Assembly: GCA_009789175.1 (NCBI GenBank)
Contig: CP046866.1
Coordinates: forward strand, 806,001-870,000
DNA length: 64,000 nt
Direction: 5' to 3'
Source: Salinibaculum litoreum
Lineage (GTDB): Archaea > Halobacteriota > Halobacteria > Halobacteriales > Haloarculaceae
The position numbers were made by a program, and so were the translations under genes. The stretch's first letter is position 1. Every line of letters begins with the position of its first letter. The notes under the pieces were generated by a model that saw only the letters and a program-made list of their open reading frames with translations, did no database searches and was not told the DNA's origin. Below, piece after piece: positions 52,196 through 61,317 of the stretch.

Positions 52196-53341
52196 GTGCA
52201 ACAACCCGAAGCAGACAGCGAAATAGAGGAAGAGCACCTGCTTAATTTTGTCGTCAACAGCCTCGACGAAGAGCTTGCGATAGACCTCGGTGATGACGTC
52301 AAGGTCACGACAGAGACGTTGTACGAGGTCCTCGCCGGCGCCAGCGCCGGCGGGACCTCAATCAACCACGTCTGCGAAACGACCGGCGACTCGCCACACG
52401 CCAATACCGTCCGGGGACATCTCACCGAGCAGTTTGAGCTTGACTCGGTTGAGGCAGTTGGGGACACGCTCCTGCAGCGAGATGCGCTTGCGACACTTCC
52501 AGATCGACCGGTGGAGGTCTGTGCAGACCTCCACCTCGATCCCTACTACGGCGACGAAGACGAGACAGAGGCGCTGTACTTCTCGCAGGCGAAACGAGGA
52601 ACCACAACGTTTCATGCGTACGCGACGCTGTACGTACGAGTACGCAACAAACGATACACGCTGGCGGTGCGCCAGCTCGTCGCTGGCGACACCACCAGCG
52701 ATGTCCTCGCTGAGTTTCTCGAACTGCTCGACGGCCTTGACCTCAGCGTCAAGGCCGTCTACCTTGATCGTGGATTCTACAACAGCACCTGTCTCGGACT
52801 GCTGTACGCCCACAACTACGCCTATGCAATGCCGATTGTCAAGTGGGGCGAGACGATTCAAAACGAACTCAACAGGGGCTGGAGCCGCGAGATCGAGCAC
52901 GATCTCGCCGGCGAGGTAACGTTCCCTGTGTTCATCGATTGTGTGTACCAGCAAGGGCGGTACGATGAACACGGAGTGGCGCGTCACGGCTACGCCGCTG
53001 ACGCGCCGTTCATCGACACACCACGAGATGCTCGAGAGCACTACAGCAAGCGTTTCGGCATCGAGTCAAGCTACCGATTAGCCAAGCAGAGCCTCGCGTT
53101 CACCAGTTCTCAAGACGCTGGCCTGCGGCTAGTGATGTTTGTCGTGAGTCTGTTGCTGCAGAACAGCTGGCGGTATCTGCATTGGAGGTACGTGGCGGCG
53201 CCCCGCCGCGGGGGGCGCCGCCTCTGGAGATGGCCGTTCGCGGAGTTTTGTGAGATGGTGTTGCGGGCCGCTTGGACAGCGCTTGGTGTGCGTAGAGCAG
53301 TCCCAGCGAACCAGTCACTCGACGACCGGTTCTTCCGGTAG
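52196..53341 (+). CDS. ISH3-family transposase
   Basis: The 381-residue product has the ISH3 family sequence throughout, including VEVCADLHLDPYYGDED, KAVYLDRGFYNS, HGYAADAPFIDTPRD and HYSKRFGIESSYR. It is intact, so the element may still be active. The GTG at 52196 is the only in-frame start between the upstream TAG (52169-52171) and the first conserved region. In sequence composition it is GC-richer than the rest of the island. Confidence 0.93.
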   Translation: MQQPEADSEIEEEHLLNFVVNSLDEELAIDLGDDVKVTTETLYEVLAGASAGGTSINHVCETTGDSPHANTVRGHLTEQFELDSVEAVGDTLLQRDALATLPDRPVEVCADLHLDPYYGDEDETEALYFSQAKRGTTTFHAYATLYVRVRNKRYTLAVRQLVAGDTTSDVLAEFLELLDGLDLSVKAVYLDRGFYNSTCLGLLYAHNYAYAMPIVKWGETIQNELNRGWSREIEHDLAGEVTFPVFIDCVYQQGRYDEHGVARHGYAADAPFIDTPRDAREHYSKRFGIESSYRLAKQSLAFTSSQDAGLRLVMFVVSLLLQNSWRYLHWRYVAAPRRGGRRLWRWPFAEFCEMVLRAAWTALGVRRAVPANQSLDDRFFR

Positions 53342-53409
53342 CTGTCCACCGATCCGGACAGCGGTCGTGAGTGGCGACACTGTCGCGTCGGCGGCGATCC
53401 GCCGCCGAC
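53341..53409 (+). repeat. Two hairpins in the 3' region of the ISH3 element
   Basis: GCTGTCC (53341-53347) pairs with GGACAGC (53356-53362) directly at the transposase stop. GTCGGCGGC (53387-53395) pairs with GCCGCCGAC (53401-53409). They may end transcription or block read-in; this is inference. Confidence 0.7.
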
Positions 53410-53525
53410 AGCGACGGTCCATGCCGAAGATCCCGCTCACTAGCGCTTCGAAGACGCTCCACGACCAGTTCAATCTGATTCACCGCCATCAGACGAGGTT
53501 ACGCGGCTGTCGATGTGATCGACTG

Positions 53526-55136
53526 ATATTGCTTCTGGAGCAGTACCGAGATATTCGTGCCGTAGCGGTCGAGGAGGTACTCGAACAGTGAGATGTGCAT
53601 TTCCTCTTCTTTGCTATCCTCGTCGGCATGAAACGGTGGGAGTTGTTTGTGATCGCCAGCGAGGACCAGCTTTTCGGCGGCGTTAAGGGCGATTGCAGTC
53701 GCCGGTCTGCTTGCCTGCGTCGCTTCGTCAACGACGGCGACGTCGAATTGATTTGCATCGAATTGTGCTGCCCCACTCGTCGTTGAGGCGACGATGTCCG
53801 CTCTTCTCGTGGAGCGGTTGGAGTAATTGTTTGTGACGACGCGACTGGTCGAGTTGCTTCCGGTACGGGCTATCGAGAAGTCGTTCTCGCCGCCCTGTGC
53901 GACTGCGTGTAGCGTTCCCTGTTCTGGGTTGCCCGGTGTACTTTCACCGACGAGAAGGTTGTCTACGGCCTGGTTCGAGTGGGCTGTGACAAGGACCTTC
54001 TTTCCTGTCGCGACGGCATGGAGTATATAAGCCGTCAATGTCCTTGTCTTACCAGTCCCTGGTGGGCCATGGATACAGACGACGTCATCGGCTGCATCTG
54101 CCCACGTCAACGCCAGAAGTTGGTAGTCATTGAGTTCAATCTCCGGTTCCGGTAGGGCATACTTGTTGAGCGAAAACGATGCTTGCCGATTCCCGGTTAA
54201 TATATTTCGTTTCCGGGGGTGTTCTTCAACCTGTTTGATGGCCGTGGTGCGGCGGTTGTACGGGACGGGATTCAGGAGTTCGTGTAGCCACAGTACCGTA
54301 TTGTCGTTGCCGAGGATGCTATGCAGGGTCTTTTCATCGGCGTCAGTTTCCGTTGTTGGGTAGAGCTTCAGTTGTGAATCGCCGACCGATGCGAGACGTA
54401 CCTCAAGAGGAAAATGCTCGCTGTCATCTTCGATATCGGCGATACAAATATTCCCTTCGAATAGCCCTTCGTCGTCCCGTAGGTCAACATTGCCACCGTT
54501 CTCATTTTCTGCAATCTGGTATTGGTAGGCACGGTCCCCATGCTGTGTCGAGCTATTACGGAGATAGATGAACGGGCCAGAGAGTCTTCGTCGCCGTTGT
54601 GCGTCTTCGAATCCCATCTCGGTATACGTCTCCCACGTCTGCTCTCGTTTGGCATCGCGTTCGTTGGAGACAAAGGTCCGTAACTCGTCAAAAAAGCTGT
54701 CTTCCTGCTCGTGGCTGAGGCTGTTGCCCGGCTGAATTGACTCAGGTGGAAGCTCGTCGTCGTCGAAGTTGAGGCCGACGTCTGGACTGTGCTCTGGAAG
54801 CCAGTAACGAAGGCGCTGGCCGATGACGGTTCCGGCCACTTTGTTAACATCGACGAACCGTTCAACACCAGAGACACCAAACCCACTATCGAACCAGCCA
54901 ATCTGATCCTTCCCAGCTCGGTACAGAACGTACTCGTTGGTCGGACGTGGTTGTTCCTCTTTGAATAACGGTACGATGTACGCGCCATCGTCCCGCCGTG
55001 TGGCATTGAGGAGATCGACCGCACGGCTGACTGCTTCGCCGAGGGCAACGTCTTCGTAAGAGCCTGGTGTCACTGCCGTACTGAGGACATCCGCGTTCCC
55101 CTCGTTCCAGTCTGTGAATATCTTCGCTAACGACAT
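53526..55136 (-). pseudogene. SF1 UPF1/DNA2-like helicase truncated by the ISH3 element
   Basis: About 537 native residues remain: an N-terminal region of 340 residues without recognised domain, Walker A GPPGTGKT (about residue 357), DEATQ Walker B (about 469), GDHKQLPP and LLQKQY. The next residue in UPF1-type helicases is the Arg of QYRMHP, but here the frame runs into the inverted repeat of the IS and ends at 53499. The entire second RecA domain is missing. It probably acted on nucleic acid in an island-encoded system. Confidence 0.85.
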
Positions 55137-55470
55137 TCAATCGCGCCTCGCTCGGACTGCTGAGATAGGTGCACCCGCGGTACCATTGCCGGTTGAATCT
55201 TATATGCAATCATAACAAAAATCTTAACTTTGCCACGACTCGACGCGACCGTCTACTGCCGGTTTACACACTTTTTGGGTCTCGATCGCAGATGTCATCG
55301 ACACTGTCAGGTATAGTTTCTCGCACTGTCCCTCCGCCTCATTGCCGCTATCACCAACTACGAGCTGGGGGCAATCAGGAGAAGTACCGCGATTACGGTG
55401 TGAAAACTCTTCTATGGAGCCCTCAAACATATCTATGAAACCTTGGTGGTGATCCGTGACCTGTCTAAGT
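55137..55470. other. Intergenic region between helicase remnant and VWA gene
   Basis: These 334 bases hold the promoter of the helicase gene. A minus-strand frame (55224-55595) opens here but overlaps the end of the VWA gene, has no recognisable domain and no promoter; I do not accept it as a gene. Confidence 0.5.
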
Positions 55471-56103
55471 CTATTCTCCAGCCTCTTCTTGCCGACGACG
55501 ATCTTCGTTATCGAATCCTCCAGTGTTCCCGGACTGTCGGGCTTCACTGATGTTTTCAGATAGTGATTCGTACGCTGCGTCGGCTCCTTCCCCACTATTG
55601 GTCATGTCGAGAGAGCGGTCTTTGTCCATCCCCATCTCTTCTGCAGTGAGTGCAGCGTCTTGATTAGCTCCGATGAAGAGGTATTCCCAGTCTTCTCCTG
55701 CCTGCTGCTCTTTCACGAGTTCCCGCACACGTTCTTGGGGCGTGCTTGATGCATTTTCTTTTCCGTCTGTGAGAATTGGGATGACTACGTGATCAGGTCG
55801 CTCTGGTGGCGAGAGTGAGGAAATTCGATCTTTGGTCTCTAACGTCGCTCTAGCGATAGCATCGTGCAGTGCTGTCTGGCCACCTGGCTGGTAATTCTGG
55901 CTGTCCAGTTTCTCCGCCTCCTCAATGGGCTGTCCCCGGTATAGAAGTTCCACCGTTGTATTGAAGTTGTAGAGGGTGACAGTAGCTCTCCCTTCTTCGT
56001 CCCGCTGGTCTTGGAGAAAGCTGTTGAATCCACCGATGGTGTCGGCCTTGATACTCTCCATCGACCCAGATGAGTCCAGAACGAAGGTGATGTGTGTCTT
56101 CAT
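55471..56103 (-). CDS. VWA-domain protein
   Basis: The 210-residue protein is a single von Willebrand A domain with a complete metal site: D10-x-S12-x-S14 (FVLDSSGSM), the Thr of GGQTALHDAI and the Asp of PILTDGKENA. The ATG at 56103 starts directly at the first strand, and a TTTATA box lies about 28-33 nt upstream. VWA proteins often act as scaffolds or metal-dependent adaptors with AAA+ ATPases or helicases. It is divergent from queD. Confidence 0.85.
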   Translation of the reverse strand: MKTHITFVLDSSGSMESIKADTIGGFNSFLQDQRDEEGRATVTLYNFNTTVELLYRGQPIEEAEKLDSQNYQPGGQTALHDAIARATLETKDRISSLSPPERPDHVVIPILTDGKENASSTPQERVRELVKEQQAGEDWEYLFIGANQDAALTAEEMGMDKDRSLDMTNSGEGADAAYESLSENISEARQSGNTGGFDNEDRRRQEEAGE

Positions 56104-56129
56104 CGCACTCGGTCGAGGCAAAGTGAACG

Positions 56130-56136
56130 GTATAAA
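56130..56136 (-). promoter_or_regulatory. TATA box for the VWA gene
   Basis: The plus strand reads GTATAAA; on the coding strand this is TTTATAC, 27-33 nt before the ATG at 56103. Confidence 0.6.
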
Positions 56137-56225
56137 TCGATAACCTGGGGCAGGCATTCGGACAGTGATTCTGCTGCACCAGGTCGTATCAGATAGACCC
56201 TTCCACTTTTACTCCGTCCCTCAGG

Positions 56226-56230
56226 TATAA
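56226..56230 (+). promoter_or_regulatory. TATA box for the preQ0 operon
   Basis: TATAA lies 26-30 nt before the ATG of queD at 56256, indicating a leaderless operon transcript. Confidence 0.6.
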
Positions 56231-56255
56231 GTACGCACCCAGAACATACCACAGT

Positions 56256-56714
56256 ATGACTCAAAGATTATCCAAGGAATCAAATACCGATACTCTTCTC
56301 ACAGACGAGGTGAGAACGCTCCAAGTTGGTAGAGACAGACCAATACGTATCAGTACTGGGCATCGTATCCAACACCACGACGGGAAGTGTTCTCGCCCGC
56401 ATGGTCACAATTACGAATTGACAGTCGAGGTTACTGGTGAACTTACCGAAGAAGGCTGGGTCGTTGACAAAGGCGATATTACCTCGATAATAGACGAGTG
56501 GGATCACAAGTTCCTCTTGGAGGAAGGTGACCCACTCATCGACGCCTTCGAACAATCTGATGATAGTGACGGTGTCGTCCGTTTGGAGTATCCACCCACC
56601 GCCGAAGTGATGGCACTCGTCCTTGAGCGAAAGATGATGAACCGATTCCCGGAGACTGTCTCTGAGGTTGCCGTTGAGGTACGAGAGACTGGGGAACTTT
56701 GTGCAACTAAGTAA
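56256..56714 (+). CDS. queD: 6-carboxytetrahydropterin synthase QueD
   Basis: The 152-residue enzyme converts 7,8-dihydroneopterin triphosphate to 6-carboxy-5,6,7,8-tetrahydropterin, step two of preQ0 synthesis. The zinc ligands H36 (GHRIQ), H49 and H51 (PHGHNY) and the catalytic C45 (KCSRPHGH) are present, as are DHKFL and the C-terminal glutamate. The stop overlaps the queE ATG by one base. First gene of the operon. Confidence 0.93.
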   Translation: MTQRLSKESNTDTLLTDEVRTLQVGRDRPIRISTGHRIQHHDGKCSRPHGHNYELTVEVTGELTEEGWVVDKGDITSIIDEWDHKFLLEEGDPLIDAFEQSDDSDGVVRLEYPPTAEVMALVLERKMMNRFPETVSEVAVEVRETGELCATK

Positions 56715-57490
56715 TGCCTGTCAGTAGCTCTGTCGACGAAGGTCAAGCCGAAGTGCCGGACGAACAGGAAGGGTTGCCGATTAACGAGCTGTTCTATTCT
56801 CTTCAGGGTGAGGGAACGTTAGCCGGTGTTCCCTCTGTCTTTGTCCGCACCAGTGGCTGCAACCTCAGATGCTGGTTCTGTGACTCCTACCACACGTCGT
56901 GGGAGCCAACGCACGCATGGATGACGATTCCCGATATCGTCGACGAGGTGCAGAGCTTCGACAAAGCCGAACATGTCGTCGTGACGGGTGGCGAGCCGAT
57001 GATGCACGAGGAGACTGTCGAACTCCTCGAGGAACTTGAGGGCGCCGGATATCACACCACCGTCGAGACGAATGGCACGATCATGCGTGATGCGCCGGTG
57101 GATTTGATGAGCATCAGCCCAAAACTTGCCAGTAGCACGCCCACAAAAGAGAAAGACCCCAAAGGAAACGGTGAGTGGTCACAGCAACACGAAGAGAGCA
57201 GGATTCAGATGGACTCTCTCACTGCAATTCTGGAAGCGTACGAGTTCCAGCTTAAATTCGTCGTCACAGGCAGAGACGACATGCCCGAGATAGAACAGCT
57301 CGTTGAGCGGCTCAGGAGTCAGTCGACGGCCAATATCAATCCAACTGATATCTTGTTGATGCCAGAGGGAGTAACGCAAGAACAGATCACAGAGACGCGC
57401 GGACTCGTCGCAGAGTTGGCCAAGGAGTACGGTTACCGGTATACCCCGCGGCTGCACGTCAACCTCTGGAACGACGCGCCCGAGACATAA
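56714..57490 (+). CDS. queE: 7-carboxy-7-deazaguanine synthase QueE
   Basis: The 258-residue radical-SAM enzyme makes 7-carboxy-7-deazaguanine. The 4Fe-4S motif is C49-x3-C53-x2-C56 (SGCNLRCWFCDS), and the SAM-binding VVTGGEPMMHEE segment follows. Three bases separate it from folE. Third step of preQ0 synthesis. Confidence 0.93.
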   Translation: MPVSSSVDEGQAEVPDEQEGLPINELFYSLQGEGTLAGVPSVFVRTSGCNLRCWFCDSYHTSWEPTHAWMTIPDIVDEVQSFDKAEHVVVTGGEPMMHEETVELLEELEGAGYHTTVETNGTIMRDAPVDLMSISPKLASSTPTKEKDPKGNGEWSQQHEESRIQMDSLTAILEAYEFQLKFVVTGRDDMPEIEQLVERLRSQSTANINPTDILLMPEGVTQEQITETRGLVAELAKEYGYRYTPRLHVNLWNDAPET

Positions 57491-57492
57491 TC

Positions 57493-58083
57493 ATGAGTTT
57501 AGATAGTCTGACAGTAACTGACGAAGGAATTGATGTCGAGAAGGCACGAGAAGGCACACGACTTCTCCTCGAAGCAGTGGGAGAAGACCCAGCGGAAGCC
57601 CCGTTTGCTGAAACGTGGCAACGTCGGGTTCCGGAGGCACTTGCTACGCTCACATCCGGCTCGAGGCAAGAGGAAAAGCCGCAGATGCGAACCTTCGATG
57701 CCAAGACGAGCGACCTTGTGATCAAATCTGGCGTACCGTTCTATAGCCTGTGCAAACACCATCTACTCCCGTACTCGGGACAAGCGACCGTGGCATACCG
57801 TCCTTCCGATGAGATGGTTGGCCTCTCGAAGCTCACTCGCTACGTCCGCTGGCAGAGTCGTCGACTAACGACTCAGGAAGAGGTAACAGAAGACATAGCG
57901 ACAGGACTGAGAGAAGAACTGAATGCAGAGGCAGTGATGGTCGAGATCTCAGCGACGCATCTCTGTGAGGCCATGCGAGGCATCAACACGGAGTCGGATA
58001 CCTCAACCCGAGCCATTTCGGGAGATGCGACGGAAACTGAGCAGCGACGGTTCAATCAAGCGATAACCCAAAAACATGAGTAA
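57493..58083 (+). CDS. folE: GTP cyclohydrolase I (bacterial-type FolE)
   Basis: The 196-residue enzyme makes 7,8-dihydroneopterin triphosphate from GTP, the first step of preQ0 synthesis. The zinc site C87, H90 (LCKHHLLPY) and C158 (THLCEAMRG) and the VGLSKLTRYVRWQSRRL helix match type I FolE. Many archaea use the unrelated type IV enzyme (MptA/FolE2); this bacterial type suggests transfer. It overlaps the queC start by eight bases. Confidence 0.92.
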   Translation: MSLDSLTVTDEGIDVEKAREGTRLLLEAVGEDPAEAPFAETWQRRVPEALATLTSGSRQEEKPQMRTFDAKTSDLVIKSGVPFYSLCKHHLLPYSGQATVAYRPSDEMVGLSKLTRYVRWQSRRLTTQEEVTEDIATGLREELNAEAVMVEISATHLCEAMRGINTESDTSTRAISGDATETEQRRFNQAITQKHE

Positions 58084-58768
58084 CGACAGCGCAGTCATTT
58101 TGATTTCCGGCGGGATGGATAGTGCAACGGCCGTTTACGAAGCGATGGAAGCAGGCTACGACCCCTACCTGATCCACACGTCGTATGGCCAGAATACGGA
58201 AAAGAGAGAATCAGAATGCGCCCGCCAGCTCGCTGAGCATATCGATGCTGAGGACTTCCTTCACATCGAGACACAGCATCTGTCTGCAATTGGGGATTCG
58301 AGTCTCACTGACGAGTCGATGGACGTCGAAGAGGCCGATCTCGATAGTGACGAGATTCCGAGTTCGTACGTTCCCTTCAGGAACGCGAATCTTCTATCGA
58401 TGGCGACATCGTATGCCGAGGCACAGGACTGTGACGCTATCTACATCGGTGCTCATAGCGAGGACTTCTCTGGCTATCCGGATTGCAGGCCCGCTTTCTT
58501 TGAGGCATTCCAAGGCGTCATAGACGCAGGAACGAAACCAGAGACGTCTATTGAGCTACGAGCCCCGTTCGCAGAATGGTCGAAGACAGAAATCGCCGAA
58601 CGTGGCATCGAACTTGATGTCCCGTACGAGATTACTTGGAGCTGTTACAAGAATGACTCCCCTGCATGTGGAACCTGTGATGCCTGTGCCTTCCGGCTCC
58701 AAGCGTTCCAGAACGTGGACCATCACGACCCCATTGAGTACGAAGAGCGGCCTACCTATACAGACTGA
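58076..58768 (+). CDS. queC: 7-cyano-7-deazaguanine synthase QueC
   Basis: The 230-residue ATP-dependent enzyme converts 7-carboxy-7-deazaguanine to preQ0. The PP-loop is SGGMDS (11-16), and the zinc cysteines C190, C198, C201 and C204 are present. It completes the GTP-to-preQ0 pathway inside the island: FolE, QueD, QueE, QueC. The product can feed archaeosine in tRNA or 7-deazaguanine in DNA. Confidence 0.94.
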   Translation: MSNDSAVILISGGMDSATAVYEAMEAGYDPYLIHTSYGQNTEKRESECARQLAEHIDAEDFLHIETQHLSAIGDSSLTDESMDVEEADLDSDEIPSSYVPFRNANLLSMATSYAEAQDCDAIYIGAHSEDFSGYPDCRPAFFEAFQGVIDAGTKPETSIELRAPFAEWSKTEIAERGIELDVPYEITWSCYKNDSPACGTCDACAFRLQAFQNVDHHDPIEYEERPTYTD

Positions 58769-58827
58769 CACAGCGTCAGAGTGCGCTGCCAGTAATCGAG
58801 ATGATGATAGAATCAAACTACAGAGAA

Positions 58828-59280
58828 CTACGAGTCGTTGTGCTTGTTGTTGGCCAATCGATTCAGTGACTGTGTGGGACTTTCGGGAAGTGGGCCAGAG
58901 TCAATGCTACTGCGGCGTGGTATCTTTTTGTAAGCTCTCGCTTGGATATGCTGCTCTTCAATTTCTGTGATAATACACCGCCACCAGTCGTTTTTGTTTA
59001 GGTCCTGGTCAATTTTTACCAGACCAAATGCAGGATTAGCTGTTACGCCACCAGAGTCGGAAGATTCGTCGATACGGAGTTTAATCTCTGCTCCGTTAGT
59101 GATACAGACCGGGGTGTCGTCATTTCTATCTATTATACGCACTTGCACTTGGTCACCAACAGACACGTTGCCATAGACAAAGAGCGTCTCTCCGTTGCCG
59201 TTCGCAACAGTGAATTCTCCAGAGGTGTTGCTAATGGTAGCCGTTACTGTCGTTCCAATACCCAACGTATCATCGCACAT
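58828..59280 (-). CDS. Small TRAM/OB-like protein
   Basis: The 150-residue product has a TRAM-like beta-barrel near the N-terminus (IGTTVTATISNTSGEFTVA and VSVGDQVQVRIIDRN), a fold that binds RNA or DNA, and a variable C-terminus. The ATG at 59280 is preferred over one at 59322, because a TATA-like TATAATA sits 27-34 nt upstream. It converges on queC. The function is unknown; nucleic acid binding is inferred. Confidence 0.6.
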   Translation of the reverse strand: MCDDTLGIGTTVTATISNTSGEFTVANGNGETLFVYGNVSVGDQVQVRIIDRNDDTPVCITNGAEIKLRIDESSDSGGVTANPAFGLVKIDQDLNKNDWWRCIITEIEEQHIQARAYKKIPRRSSIDSGPLPESPTQSLNRLANNKHNDS

Positions 59281-59307
59281 CTTTCCTAAATGTTGAGTGC
59301 GATGATG

Positions 59308-59314
59308 TATTATA
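59308..59314 (-). promoter_or_regulatory. TATA-like box before the TRAM/OB-like gene
   Basis: The coding strand reads GTATAATAC around this point, 27-34 nt before the ATG at 59280. Confidence 0.5.
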
Positions 59315-59921
59315 CTACTCATGTTCTGAGTGGACGTAGAGTGCTTCTATTTTCGAGCTCTGTCAGGATTGTAGAGAATACCACTACAAACTCCGTTATA
59401 GACTCCGTCTGAGTCACTTCGACTTGTGAACCTGAGATATTTCTACGTTGCTGTCTTCTAATTGCTCAACTACACCATCCATATGTCCCCTGCCAGCGAT
59501 CAGGCATCCCTTATTGAGGTTATCATTAGTAGATGAGATTTCCTCGATATTCTTGGCCATTACTTCGTCCCGTTCTGATAGGGTCCAGTAGGCAAACGGC
59601 ACGACTGGTAGCAACCCGACTGCAATCGCAAAGGTTAGAATTCCAATAGAAAATGCCAGCAGCCCAAGAACGAAGATGGCAGCGACTATCGCAAACCAGA
59701 GCCAACTGAACACCGTAACTGCGAGTCCTACCTCACTTGCTCGGCGTGGGAGGCTCAAATCGACTGGTTGAATATCGAGTTCTTTCTTCTGAACCACCGT
59801 CTCCGTAGCGACTCCATCAACAGGCTTGAATTGGTGAGTGAGAAGGAAACCGAGTATACCCCAGAACCAGTCCAAAATAATCCCGGTGAGATAGAGTGCG
59901 GGGTTCCGAAGAAGCATATCG

Positions 59922-59929
59922 ATTTCATC
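59922..59929. repeat. Left target duplication of the IS6 element
   Basis: ATTTCATC, identical to the copy at 60673-60680. Confidence 0.92.
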
Positions 59930-60672
59930 GGCACTGTCTAGTTCTGAACCTCCTCGGCTGGCGTTCGTCCGTCGAGCGCTTGATTCGGTCGTTCGTGGTT
60001 GTAGTGGTATCTGAATCGCCGTAGCCATCGCTCAGCGCTGGCCCGACTGCCCCGCCAAAACGAGTGAAAGCAGTCAATTCTCATGGTGACAGTGTGAAAC
60101 CACTTTTCGATGTGGTTTCGCTCTCGATAGTCGAGCTGACCGCTCAACTCACGACGTGCAAGGGCAGTCAGATAGCCCGCAGCATCGACGAGAAACTCTG
60201 CATCGGCGATATCATGTTTCTCAGTGAGTCGGTGCAAAAACGCCGCCGCGGGGTCGGTCCCGCGGCGGCTGAATACGTCGATTTCGAGCAGTAGCCTTGA
60301 TTCTATGTCGATAGCAGCGTAGAGCCACTTCTTCTCACCGTCAACCTCAATTTGTTTCTCATCGACCGCGACCCGCGACGGCGACGCCGTCGGCGGGTCG
60401 CTCTGTGCCTCAGACAGCGTATGAACCCAATTCCAGACAGCGCCGTGAGAACGATCGACACCCAATAATTCTAAGATTGCGACCGTCTCCCTGATCGACA
60501 GCCCCGCCGTGTGGAGACGCACCCCAAACCGCCGGACGGGTGTCGGGGTGCGCTCGTTCTCCCAAACGTCTTTGTTGTCCTCATCTAACATTTCTCCGAG
60601 CAGGTCTGCGAGTTGCATGAGCACTTCTCGCTACGGCCTGCTCACTTCTCAATCCCTCAACTAGACAGTGCC
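59930..60672 (-). mobile_element. IS6-family insertion sequence
   Basis: The 743-bp element has 14-bp terminal inverted repeats GGCACTGTCTAGTT (59930-59943 and complement at 60659-60672). It is flanked by the perfect 8-bp duplication ATTTCATC, as expected for the IS6 family, and encodes one transposase. Confidence 0.95.
59938..60624 (-). CDS. IS6-family transposase
   Basis: The 228-residue DDE transposase contains RVAVDEKQIEVDGEKKWLYA, AIDIESRLLLEIDVFSRRG and the C-terminal RRFRYHYNHERPNQALDGRTPAE. It is full length and uninterrupted. The stop overlaps the left inverted repeat by six bases. Confidence 0.94.
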   Translation of the reverse strand: MLMQLADLLGEMLDEDNKDVWENERTPTPVRRFGVRLHTAGLSIRETVAILELLGVDRSHGAVWNWVHTLSEAQSDPPTASPSRVAVDEKQIEVDGEKKWLYAAIDIESRLLLEIDVFSRRGTDPAAAFLHRLTEKHDIADAEFLVDAAGYLTALARRELSGQLDYRERNHIEKWFHTVTMRIDCFHSFWRGSRASAERWLRRFRYHYNHERPNQALDGRTPAEEVQN

Positions 60673-60680
60673 ATTTCATC
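60673..60680. repeat. Right target duplication of the IS6 element
   Basis: ATTTCATC, identical to the copy at 59922-59929. Confidence 0.92.
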
Positions 60681-61264
60681 GGAATTATCAGTTTTCTCAC
60701 GCGCTCTCTCTACAAAGAGAACATCAGCATCATCTGCAAATTCATTGAGTTCGCCCGTCACCTTACTGAGACGGTCTACATGCAGGGTTCCGAAAGCGTA
60801 AACCTCTGCCATCAACTCAATAATCTCACTCACGTTATATGAGAGTTGTCGGTGGGAATCCGAGGCTATGGTAATTTCTGAGATTCCAAGCTGGTGGGTA
60901 TTTTGGCGATAGAGAGTATTAATATCCTTGTAGTAGGTATGAAGAGAGGAGTCAATCGGATACTCCACTGAACCCTTCTCTATCGAGTTACTGGCAGTAT
61001 ATTTTTTAAAATTAGTCGTCCGGGTTTGGTTCCTTCTCGTGCTCAATACGTGCCTTGACAGAAAACCCGCTGACGATTAGGCAGACTTGCTGACCAGATG
61101 ATTGACCTAGTATCGAGGAATAAACTCTCCGGAGTCTGTTTCTATAACACGATATACAGCAAACAAGTGGATGATTATAGATTTATATAGTGATGTGCTT
61201 CTGAGTGTATAGGGCACGTGTCCCTGTATATACAGACCAGAGTGCATCGGCTGGATTCTATACT

Positions 61265-61289
61265 GGTGAGACTGTGAAGACAGTCCACC
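61265..61289 (+). repeat. Hairpin upstream of the large helicase gene
   Basis: GGTG (61265-61268) and GACTGT (61270-61275) pair with ACAGTC (61280-61285) and CACC (61286-61289) around a GAAG loop, ten pairs with one bulged A. Confidence 0.65.
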
Positions 61290-61317
61290 CTAACCTTCCA
61301 GAACTTGATAACGAACC

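Larger units (their letters stand above)
52151..53525 (+). mobile_element. ISH3-family insertion sequence, complete
   Basis: The element is 1375 bp with perfect 15-bp terminal inverted repeats CAGTCGATCACATCG (52151-52165) and its complement (53511-53525). It encodes one full-length transposase. The five bases on the two sides (AAGCT at 52146-52150, ATATT at 53526-53530) do not match. The flanking genes are unrelated truncated fragments. So this copy is a recombination or deletion scar, not a simple insertion. Confidence 0.88.
59414..61046 (-). pseudogene. Membrane protein gene split by an IS6-family element
   Basis: Joining 61046-60673 to 59921-59414, with one copy of the 8-bp target duplication kept, gives an uninterrupted frame of 293 residues; the junction reads EKTDNSDEIDMLLRNPALY. 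The N-terminal half is a soluble helical domain, the C-terminal half has about three membrane helices (LTGIILDWFWGILGFLL, WFAIVAAIFVLGLLAF, LTFAIAVGLLPVVPF) and a cytosolic tail. The intact family is unknown to me. As it stands neither half is likely to work. The frame in the native part shows no other damage, so the insertion is recent. Confidence 0.85.

Noticed and set aside
53100-53489. 129-residue minus-strand frame in the 3' part of the ISH3 element
   Set aside because: Overlaps the transposase gene antisense and the hairpin region; not part of known ISH3 elements.
55224-55595. 123-residue minus-strand frame before the VWA gene end
   Set aside because: Overlaps the VWA coding end in another frame, has no domain and no promoter.
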